From contig JBMYRX010000036.1 in NCBI GenBank assembly GCA_049602715.1, positions 1 to 20,705 on the forward strand: a stretch of 20,705 bases of DNA, in the 5' to 3' direction. Positions 14,539 through 20,705 of this stretch are shown here, one piece after another. Each line of letters starts with the position of its first letter. The first letter of the stretch is position 1. A program made the position numbers and the translations under genes. A model generated the notes under the pieces. It made no database searches, was not told the DNA's origin, and saw only the letters and a list, made by a program, of their open reading frames with translations. Source of the stretch: GCA-2697345 sp049602715. Its GTDB lineage: Bacteria; Pseudomonadota; Alphaproteobacteria; Rhodobacterales; Rhodobacteraceae.

Positions 14539-16067
14539 TAAACTCCTGAGTAACTCGGTAAATCCAAATCCTCTACTAATATTCCATCCCTAATCATATT
14601 TGATGCATTACTTATATCACCAGCTAAATATCGATCTTGGTCAATAGCTGGTACTTTAGAGCGAAATTTTGCCAAGGTACGCTCCAGTTTGGGACTAGTC
14701 TTAAGCGGCCTTCTAAATTCTATACCCTGAACTGCACACATGATTTCAATACCAATAATAGAGTGCAAATTCTTATTCATTCTCTCTAATCTTCGGGCTG
14801 CGTGCGCGGCCATACTGACGTGATCTTCTTGGTTAGCAGAAGTTGGAGTACTATCCGTAGTACATGGGTTTGCTAAATGTTTGTTTTCACTCATTAAGGC
14901 TGCTGTTGTCACCTCAGCAATCATATAACCAGAGTTCATACCAGGATTAGGTGTAAGAAAAGGTGGTAGATCAAAACTAAGATTCGGATCTACCATTAAT
15001 GCCACTCTTCGCTGAGAAATTGCTCCAATTTCAGAGATAGCTAATGCGATTAAATCCGCAGCAAAACCAACTGGCTCTGCATGAAAGTTTCCTCCAGACA
15101 CAATCATATTTTTATCGACTAGAACCAGTGGATTATCAGTAACAGCATTCGATTCAATTTCTAATGTTTGCCCAGCAAACCACAAAAGATCTAAGGCAGC
15201 TCCTGTTACCTGCGGTTGACATCTTATACAGTAAGGATCCTGAACCCTGGCATCATCTTCTCTATGGCTTTCTCTAATTTCAGAATCAGCCATAAGTTTT
15301 CGCTGAGCCCTCGCAACTGAGATCTGACCTTTATGTCCACGTAACGTATGAATTTCATCCTCTAATGGCTGAGTTGAGCCCATGATGGCATCAGTGGACA
15401 ATGCGCAACTAACGATTGCTGATTTTGCGTTTCTCCATGCTCGAAACAAGCCCACTAATGCACAAGCTGTCGAGAATTGTGTACCATTTATGAGTGCTAA
15501 TCCTTCTTTTGCTCCTAGCTTAATTGGATCCAAGTTTGAATCTCTTAACGCTTTCCTAGATGGCATTCGTACTCCCTTAAAAAATACTTCGCCTTCTCCA
15601 ATTAATGCGGCTGCCATATGTGCTAAAGGAGCCAAATCACCGGAAGCCCCTACTGATCCTTGGTCTGGGATAACTGGATATATGTCGTTACCTATAAAAT
15701 CTTGTATCAATGAAACAGTATCCCAGGAAACACCCGATGCACCTCGACCTAGCGACAACAGCTTAAGGGCGAGCATTAAACGAGTTGATTGACTGTCAAG
15801 TGCTTCACCGACACCACAACAATGTGAAAGGACAAGATTTTTCTGTAATAATGCTGTATTTTCCTTTTCAATTTTTACACTAGCAAGTTTTCCAAATCCT
15901 GTATTAACTCCATATACAGCATCACTCCCATTTGACGCCTCAGCTACGATGGCGTGGGCCTTAATTATTATACCTTTCACACTTTCATCAAGACATACTT
16001 CTTCAGTTCCGAGCCAAATTTTTTCTAAACTTTCAAGATTTGTACCACCGGGAGTTAATACTATCAT
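14535..16067 (-). CDS. hutH: Histidine ammonia-lyase (histidase)
   Basis: 510 residues. It removes ammonia from L-histidine to give trans-urocanate, the first step of the pathway. The autocatalytic MIO cofactor forms from A141-S142-G143, in GSVGASGDLAPLAHMAAAL. The catalytic-loop Tyr is Y52 in VYGVNTGFG. Further hallmarks are LINGTQFSTA, QDPYCIRCQPQVTGA, TDNPLV, GGNFHAEPV and the C-terminal PTSANQEDHVSMA. The ATG overlaps the hutI stop as ATGA, and the GGAGG ribosome-binding site is encoded within the last codons of hutI, so the two are translationally coupled. Its own stop overlaps the hutG start. Confidence 0.98.
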   Translation of the reverse strand: MIVLTPGGTNLESLEKIWLGTEEVCLDESVKGIIIKAHAIVAEASNGSDAVYGVNTGFGKLASVKIEKENTALLQKNLVLSHCCGVGEALDSQSTRLMLALKLLSLGRGASGVSWDTVSLIQDFIGNDIYPVIPDQGSVGASGDLAPLAHMAAALIGEGEVFFKGVRMPSRKALRDSNLDPIKLGAKEGLALINGTQFSTACALVGLFRAWRNAKSAIVSCALSTDAIMGSTQPLEDEIHTLRGHKGQISVARAQRKLMADSEIRESHREDDARVQDPYCIRCQPQVTGAALDLLWFAGQTLEIESNAVTDNPLVLVDKNMIVSGGNFHAEPVGFAADLIALAISEIGAISQRRVALMVDPNLSFDLPPFLTPNPGMNSGYMIAEVTTAALMSENKHLANPCTTDSTPTSANQEDHVSMAAHAARRLERMNKNLHSIIGIEIMCAVQGIEFRRPLKTSPKLERTLAKFRSKVPAIDQDRYLAGDISNASNMIRDGILVEDLDLPSYSGVY

Positions 16068-17257
16068 ATTTTACCTCCAAAAACTCTTTTATAAATGGGA
16101 TTAAAACCTATCCGGTAAGCGAGTTCACAAGGATGAGAAATATCCCATATAGCCAGATCAGCTTCATAACCAGCCCGTATAATACCTTTTGTATTTATTC
16201 CCAGAGCAAGAGCAGCATTTTTAGTTGTTCCAAGTAAGACTTCTTCAGGCGTTAACCTAAAGAAAGTACATCCCATATTCATTGCAAGTATTATAGAGGC
16301 CAAGGGAGAAGAACCAGGATTACAATCTGTAGCTACTGCTATTGGTACATTATGATCTCTAAAACTTTGGATAGGTGGAAGTTGGGTTTCATGTATGGTA
16401 TAAAACGCACCTGGCAAAAGTACTGCAACAGTCCCACTATTTGCTATGGCTTTTACATCAGAATCGTTGGCGTACTCTAAATGATCTGCAGACAATGCAT
16501 TAAACATCGACGCTAATTTTGTACCGCCCATATTAGAAAGCTGTTCGGCATGTATCTTAACAGGAAAGCCAAGTTTCTTAGCACGCCTAAAAACACGCTC
16601 CATTTGTTTCGTATCAAACGCAATACCCTCACAAAAACCATCAACAGCATCAACTAATCCTTCCAAGGCGGCTCTATTTAGGGCTGGCAAACAGACATCA
16701 TCAATATATTTGTCTGGAGATTCCTTAAATTCAGAGGGAATAGCGTGAGCACCAAGAAAACTAGTTTTAATATTCACAGGCCTTTTTGACTCTATCAATC
16801 TGGCTACCTTTAACATTTTAATTTCTGACTCTATATCCAAACCATAACCTGATTTTATTTCGATGGTACTTACCCCTTCTGAAATCAAAGCATCAACCCG
16901 CTTTAAAGCACCTGTCAGTAAATCATTTTCAGAAGACTCACGCGTATGATTAACAGTTGAAATAATTCCACCGCCTGCTTTCGAGACTTCCTCATAAGTT
17001 GCACCATTAAGACGCATTTCAAATTCGTTAGCCCTATTTCCTCCATGAACAATATGCGTATGACAATCAATCAGCGCTGGCGTTACAACTCGACCCTCAA
17101 GATCAATTTTTTCTAACTTTTTATACTTTTCAGGTAACTCCGATAGAACACCTACCCAGGAAATATTTCTATCTTCAATTACGATTACTCCATTCTCTAT
17201 TAACCCGTAAGGCCTAAAAGACTCCATGGTAGCTATTACCACATTTGAAAGTAACAT
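16064..17257 (-). CDS. hutI: Imidazolonepropionase
   Basis: 397 residues from the chosen start; an amidohydrolase-superfamily TIM-barrel metalloenzyme opening 4-imidazolone-5-propionate to N-formimino-glutamate. The HxH metal motif is H66-T-H68 in IDCHTHIVHGGNRANEFEMR, followed by the imidazolonepropionase-specific YEEVSKAGGGIISTV, EIKSGYGLD, IHAEQLSN, SADHLEY and ATDCNPGS with its metal Asp. The frame can be read from an ATG at 17311, but that codon lies inside the HutC operator and upstream of the predicted transcription start. ATG 17257 (MLLSNVVIAT) matches where homologues begin, though its Shine-Dalgarno is weak. First gene of the leftward operon, overlapping hutH by 4 nt. Confidence 0.96.
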   Translation of the reverse strand: MLLSNVVIATMESFRPYGLIENGVIVIEDRNISWVGVLSELPEKYKKLEKIDLEGRVVTPALIDCHTHIVHGGNRANEFEMRLNGATYEEVSKAGGGIISTVNHTRESSENDLLTGALKRVDALISEGVSTIEIKSGYGLDIESEIKMLKVARLIESKRPVNIKTSFLGAHAIPSEFKESPDKYIDDVCLPALNRAALEGLVDAVDGFCEGIAFDTKQMERVFRRAKKLGFPVKIHAEQLSNMGGTKLASMFNALSADHLEYANDSDVKAIANSGTVAVLLPGAFYTIHETQLPPIQSFRDHNVPIAVATDCNPGSSPLASIILAMNMGCTFFRLTPEEVLLGTTKNAALALGINTKGIIRAGYEADLAIWDISHPCELAYRIGFNPIYKRVFGGKI

Positions 17258-17272
17258 CGATCGACTCACATA

Positions 17273-17301
17273 TTGTTTTATAATGTTTCTCGTGATATTA
17301 T
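17273..17301 (+). promoter_or_regulatory. Candidate promoter of the hutF-hutC unit
   Basis: TTGTTT (17273-17278) and TATTAT (17296-17301) are separated by 17 nt. The -10 is good (5 of 6) and the -35 weak (3 of 6). Transcription would start near 17308, inside the HutC operator, which would let HutC repress its own gene. Confidence 0.5.
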
Positions 17302-17315
17302 GTATGTACATATTA
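17296..17315. promoter_or_regulatory. HutC operator
   Basis: TATTATGTATGTACATATTA is an almost perfect 20-bp dyad with one mismatched pair. Its core TGTATGTACA (17301-17310) matches the TGTA-N2-TACA site described for HutC in Pseudomonas. It lies between the divergent hutI and hutF starts, in the leftward promoter spacer and over the rightward -10. Binding by the HutC encoded at 18699 is inferred. Confidence 0.8.
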
Positions 17316-17324
17316 CTAAGTCAA
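17297..17324 (-). promoter_or_regulatory. Sigma-70-type promoter of the hutI-hutH-hutG-hutU operon
   Basis: On the minus strand TTGACT (17324-17319) and CATAAT (17302-17297) match the consensus at 5 of 6 positions each and are 16 nt apart. Transcription would start near 17290-17285, leaving about 30 nt of leader before ATG 17257. The HutC operator fills the spacer, so bound repressor would block polymerase. Confidence 0.7.
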
Positions 17325-17337
17325 GATGAGAACATTA

Positions 17338-18702
17338 ATGACCAAAATATTAGCTGACAAAATTTTAACGCCATCAGGATGGCAAGCTAATGCAACAGTA
17401 AAGATAGACTCTAACGGATATATTTCCGAGGTAAAAACTGGCAAAAATAGTTACGACCATCACGTAGGATGTTTATTACCCGCACCAGTAAATGTGCATT
17501 CGCACGCTTTTCAACGAGCTATGTCAGGGTTAACAGAATATAGAGGCCCTAATCCACGAGATAGTTTTTGGACATGGCGAAAATTAATGTTTAAGTTTTT
17601 GAACCAACTCACACCTGAAATGGTGGGAGCAATCTCTGCTTTTGTACAAATGGAAATGTTGGAATCTGGTTATGGGACCAATGTAGAGTTTCACTACCTC
17701 CACCATGACAAAAATGGGCACCCTTATAATAACATTGCTGAAATGTCTGATCAAATATTGTCAGCCACTAATCAAACAGGTATCGGACTTACGTTACTGC
17801 CAGTATTATACCAATATGGAGGTTGCGATCTTAGACCGCTGGGAGACGGACAAAAAAGATTTGGAAATAATATTGATCAATTTGCTAAATTATTTCAAAA
17901 AGTTGGAATAGATCTTAAATCTAACTCAAGAGATACAGTGCTGGGTCTTGCTCCTCACAGCCTTAGAGCAGTACATCCTAAAAACTTCGACGATATAAAG
18001 GCTTTAGCAGGAGAAAAACCTATTCACATGCACCTTGCGGAACAGGTTGCTGAAATAGAAGAGGTAAAAAGCTTCTGGAGGGCCCGACCAGTTGAGTGGG
18101 TATTAGATAATATAGATGTAAATCAGCAATGGTGTATGATCCACTGCACTCAAATGGAAAATCATGAGGTAGTCGGTTTAGCAAAGTCTGGAGCTACCGC
18201 TGGACTTTGTCCTATTACAGAATCTAGCCTTGGTGATGGAATTTTTGATGGTATTAATTGGTTACAAAATAATGGGTCTATCGCAATTGGATCAGATAGT
18301 AACGTGAGAATATCTCTTGTTGAGGAACTAAGAACACTCGAATACTCACAAAGATTAAGAGATAAATCTCGGGCAGCTCTGGCAACGAGTGATCAATCGA
18401 CAGGACGTAGATTATTTGAAAAAATTTGTCTAGGTGGCGCTAAGGCGGCTGGTCGAAAAACGGGTCGTATCGAAGAAGGTTTCTATGCAGATTTACTAGC
18501 GATTGATACTACAAATATTAATCTAGCTGGTCGAACCAACGACACGTTGTTAGATAGTTATATCTTTTCAGGAGATGACAGCTTGGTTTCTGAGGTTTGG
18601 TCTGCTGGAAGACATATTGTAAAAGATGGCAAACATATCTTGCACGATGAAATAACAGAAGCATATCGAAAGACGACTAATAACTTACGGGGCTTTAATT
18701 GA
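17338..18702 (+). CDS. hutF: Formimidoylglutamate deiminase
   Basis: 454 residues; an amidohydrolase-superfamily enzyme that deiminates N-formimino-L-glutamate to N-formyl-L-glutamate and ammonia, which makes HutG a deformylase rather than a formiminoglutamase. Metal ligands are visible as H54-S-H56 (VNVHSHAFQRAMSG), H232 (HMHLAEQ), H269 (MIHCTQM) and D320 (IGSDSNVRISL). NPRDSFWTWRKLMF and EFHYLHH are HutF-specific stretches. An in-frame ATG at 17326 exists, but ATG 17338 puts ADKILTPSGW at the same distance from the start as in homologues, and neither has a strong ribosome-binding site. First gene of the rightward unit; its stop overlaps the hutC start as TTGA. Confidence 0.96.
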   Translation: MTKILADKILTPSGWQANATVKIDSNGYISEVKTGKNSYDHHVGCLLPAPVNVHSHAFQRAMSGLTEYRGPNPRDSFWTWRKLMFKFLNQLTPEMVGAISAFVQMEMLESGYGTNVEFHYLHHDKNGHPYNNIAEMSDQILSATNQTGIGLTLLPVLYQYGGCDLRPLGDGQKRFGNNIDQFAKLFQKVGIDLKSNSRDTVLGLAPHSLRAVHPKNFDDIKALAGEKPIHMHLAEQVAEIEEVKSFWRARPVEWVLDNIDVNQQWCMIHCTQMENHEVVGLAKSGATAGLCPITESSLGDGIFDGINWLQNNGSIAIGSDSNVRISLVEELRTLEYSQRLRDKSRAALATSDQSTGRRLFEKICLGGAKAAGRKTGRIEEGFYADLLAIDTTNINLAGRTNDTLLDSYIFSGDDSLVSEVWSAGRHIVKDGKHILHDEITEAYRKTTNNLRGFN

Positions 18703-19400
18703 CGGGAACGCTCATCAATAACTGGCTAGGGGTTCAAGCAGAAGTTTTAAAACGCATACATAACCGAACATGGCGGCCTGGAGATATAATTCCTAGGGAA
18801 ACAGACCTAGCCTACGAATTTGGTTGCGCAAGAGTAACAGTAAACAGAGCCCTAAGAGCTCTCGCAGATAAGGGTGTTTTGGATCGAAAACGCAAAGTGG
18901 GTACTACTGTCGCTCTATACCCTACCAGTAAAGCAACGTTAAGAATTCCACTTATACGTAAAGAAATTGAAGAGTTTGGGAAAAGTTATAATTACAAACT
19001 AATTAGAAAACGCCTTAATCAAAAGCCTAGTGGGAACCGATTATTAAATCACTTTTCTGCTAATGATAGATTAATATACATAAAAGCTATTCATACCAGT
19101 GATAGCAAACCATTCGTCGTAGAAAGTCGGTTCATTAATCAAAATATTACTCCAAAAATTAAAATAGAAGAATTTGAAAAAAATAGTCCCAACGAATGGC
19201 TTCTCGCAAATGTACCTTATACGCACGGACAAATTACTTTTTCAGCAATAAATTGTTCGAACGAAATATCATCTTTACTAAAAATAAATGCTGGAGACGC
19301 TGTTTTTCAAATTGAACGAACAACATTTGATAAAGAACAAGTCATAACGAATGTCCTACTCACCTATCACAAAGATTACAGGCTACAGACATCTCTGTAG
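18699..19400 (+). CDS. hutC: Histidine-utilisation repressor, GntR/HutC family
   Basis: 233 residues. The N-terminal winged-helix DNA-binding domain (about 10-75) shows the GntR pattern WRPGDIIPRETDLAYEFGC, then ARVTVNRALRALADKGVLDRKR. The C-terminal UTRA effector domain (about 90-230) fits the HutC subfamily, whose inducer is urocanate. It should repress both hut transcripts from the operator at 17296-17315, and thus itself through hutF. The start is most likely TTG at 18699, overlapping the hutF stop as TTGA, with GGGG about 6 nt upstream; no ATG or GTG occurs before the DNA-binding domain. It converges on the M24 gene at a 55-nt spacing. Confidence 0.93.
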   Translation: MTGTLINNWLGVQAEVLKRIHNRTWRPGDIIPRETDLAYEFGCARVTVNRALRALADKGVLDRKRKVGTTVALYPTSKATLRIPLIRKEIEEFGKSYNYKLIRKRLNQKPSGNRLLNHFSANDRLIYIKAIHTSDSKPFVVESRFINQNITPKIKIEEFEKNSPNEWLLANVPYTHGQITFSAINCSNEISSLLKINAGDAVFQIERTTFDKEQVITNVLLTYHKDYRLQTSL

Positions 19401-19415
19401 AAAATAGATTAGTTG

Positions 19416-19444
19416 TTTTCTAAGATGATTCAGATATTAGAAAA
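19416..19444. terminator. AT-rich inverted repeat between converging hutC and M24 genes, weak bidirectional terminator candidate
   Basis: TTTTCTAA and TTAGAAAA form an 8-bp stem with a 13-nt loop in the 55-nt convergent gap; an alternative 7-bp stem is possible at 19398-19422. The stems are A/T-rich and lack a strong U tract on either strand, so terminator function is only a possibility suggested by position. Confidence 0.3.
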
Positions 19445-19455
19445 TTTAAGGTATA

Positions 19456-20655
19456 TTAATGCCATAACATTGGAGTGGTAGTAATTAACTCAAGGCCATT
19501 TTCATTAACAAGGTAATTTTGTTCGAAACCAACGTTACCAACGCCATCACGAGCAAGAAACGCCTCTAAACCAATTAACATCCCAGCTTCAAACTTTGCA
19601 TTTTGATGATCGAGGACCGTACTAATATAGGGTGGGCCTTCAAAATAGAGGCCGTGAGGATGCCCAAAAAATGGGAATTTTTCTGCAGCCGGGTCAGCAT
19701 CAGGTCCAAAATCAGCTACCATCTCATCTCCAATTTTTGCAGCATCTTCAAAGCTTACTCCTGGCTTTATCGATTTAGCAATCGTGTTAATGATATTTAC
19801 ACATGACTCAAGAAGATTTGCTTGATCTGTATCAGGATTATTTCCACAAACAGCAGTTCGCCCAGGATCTAAATAATATCCCTGATACATTGGCCCGATT
19901 AAAAATGCACGAAACAAATCCCCACTTTTTGGAGAAACTTTCCTGTAACCCGAAAGGGGATCACCACACGTAAACCCTATTGTCTTACCATGGCTGACCT
20001 GAATTTTATCAATAATTCCTCCAGCTGAAACGATATCATGTGCGGCTACTCCGGCTGCCTCTGCTTCCGTTTTTCCAGACATTAAAGCTTTAATCATTCG
20101 AGTCATTGCTGGACTAGCTATTTGACCAGCTGTTCGGATAACTTCCTGCTCCTCTTTTGATTTGATTAGGCGTCCACATCTAACCAAGTCATCGCAAATT
20201 TTCCAATTTATGTTAGGCGTCATATTTTGTAGTTCGTTCCAATACTTCATTGGAAAAAAATCACTCCCAACAAAACCAACTTCTCCTGAAATCGTAAAAC
20301 TTTTTAATGTTTCCACTAATTTTGCTACTGGATCTGAAGCCACTCGAAAATCTGATATAGCTACTACCTCGCTTCTGACATCTGGATCATCAGCAATCAA
20401 TATAGGTTCAAAACCGATTCGAAACAAAACGGCACAATAAGCACGGGCACTAAACTGACCAGAATCAAAACCTTGACCCACTTTTGTAGAAAAATAATTT
20501 GTTAGGAAGATAACGTCCGCTGCACGATCAAAAGTAGAAGCAGTTCGACCCCATATAACTGCAGTCTCCAAGCCCCTGGAGACCATTTCTAGTTCAACTT
20601 TTTTCCATCTACTTTTATATTCTGCGTCAGAGAATACTAGCAACCTCTCAGTCAT
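19456..20655 (-). CDS. M24-family creatinase/prolidase-fold protein
   Basis: 399 residues with the two-domain layout of creatinases and Xaa-Pro peptidases: an N-terminal creatinase-like domain (about 10-160) and a C-terminal pita-bread domain (about 165-395). Four of the five canonical dinuclear-metal ligands can be placed: D263 (GYYLDPGRT), H332 (FGHPHGL), E364 (IGLEAFL) and E378 (VGFEQNY). The first Asp, normally in a hydrophobic-Asp-x-Gly element, is absent: the segment reads GDLFRAFLIGPMYQGYY. The second His of the usual HE motif is also missing. This points to creatinase-like C-N hydrolysis or another altered activity rather than an ordinary metallo-aminopeptidase. Substrate unknown. AGGGAG about 6 nt upstream supports the ATG at 20655. 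No operon partner is visible before the window ends. Confidence 0.85.
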   Translation of the reverse strand: MTERLLVFSDAEYKSRWKKVELEMVSRGLETAVIWGRTASTFDRAADVIFLTNYFSTKVGQGFDSGQFSARAYCAVLFRIGFEPILIADDPDVRSEVVAISDFRVASDPVAKLVETLKSFTISGEVGFVGSDFFPMKYWNELQNMTPNINWKICDDLVRCGRLIKSKEEQEVIRTAGQIASPAMTRMIKALMSGKTEAEAAGVAAHDIVSAGGIIDKIQVSHGKTIGFTCGDPLSGYRKVSPKSGDLFRAFLIGPMYQGYYLDPGRTAVCGNNPDTDQANLLESCVNIINTIAKSIKPGVSFEDAAKIGDEMVADFGPDADPAAEKFPFFGHPHGLYFEGPPYISTVLDHQNAKFEAGMLIGLEAFLARDGVGNVGFEQNYLVNENGLELITTTPMLWH

Positions 20656-20705
20656 TTCTATCTCCCTGAAAACTTATTACTTTGAAGAGCAGTAGTTAAG
20701 TTCAA

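Noticed and set aside
15382..15792. 136-codon plus-strand frame opposite hutH
   Set aside because: Antisense to the MIO-region of histidase. Long open antisense frames are common opposite conserved genes, and this one has no start signal or recognisable motif.

Overview
The window is AT-rich (by eye about 35-38% GC) and reads throughout with the standard bacterial code; TGA is a stop in several genes. The gene set is a five-enzyme histidine-utilisation cluster with a GntR-type HutC, a TRAP carboxylate transporter, a PhyH-family dioxygenase, glutathione transferases and a creatinase-type M24 protein. Together these suggest a heterotrophic proteobacterium, most likely a low-GC marine alphaproteobacterium of the SAR116 or AEGEAN-169 kind. 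That placement is inference; no rRNA or other phylogenetic marker is present.

Layout. (A) 1-1642: a polytopic O-antigen ligase/polymerase-like protein on the minus strand, a short stretch with an unexplained open frame, and a tRNA-Arg(TCG) with an encoded CCA end. (B) 1842-5454: an MFS permease, overlapping tail-to-tail with an HD-domain protein that resembles the di-iron oxygenase PhnZ, then a GST-fold protein and an EamA exporter. (C) 10058 down to 5480, all minus strand: TRAP genes dctP, dctQ and dctM, then a PhyH-type Fe(II)/2-oxoglutarate dioxygenase, a 26-codon small ORF with a Shine-Dalgarno sequence, and an AhpD-like CxxC protein. This looks like an uptake-plus-oxidation unit for an unidentified organic acid. 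A perfect 11-bp hairpin separates dctP from dctQ. (D) 10420-12044: an AEC-family permease followed by a second GST-fold protein. (E) 12071-19400: the hut cluster. hutI-hutH-hutG-hutU run leftward and hutF-hutC rightward from one divergent promoter. (F) 19456-20655: a creatinase/prolidase-fold (M24) protein missing one canonical metal ligand.

How the genes work together. HutH, HutU, HutI, HutF and HutG make up the five-step route: histidine to urocanate, imidazolonepropionate, formiminoglutamate, N-formylglutamate, then glutamate plus formate. The 69-nt divergent region holds a match to the HutC site TGTA-N2-TACA. It sits between the -35 and -10 of the leftward promoter and over the -10 of the rightward one, so a single repressor site could control all six genes, including hutC itself. 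hutG and hutC both appear to start with TTG inside a TTGA overlap with the preceding stop codon. No histidine or urocanate permease is recognisable next to the cluster.

The most promising leads beyond routine annotation are: the PhyH dioxygenase and PhnZ-like HD protein in one neighbourhood, recalling the PhnY/PhnZ pair; the 26-codon ORF; the dctP/dctQ hairpin; and the cryptic frame between the tRNA and the O-antigen ligase gene. No CRISPR array, insertion sequence, prophage or clearly new multi-gene defence system was seen.
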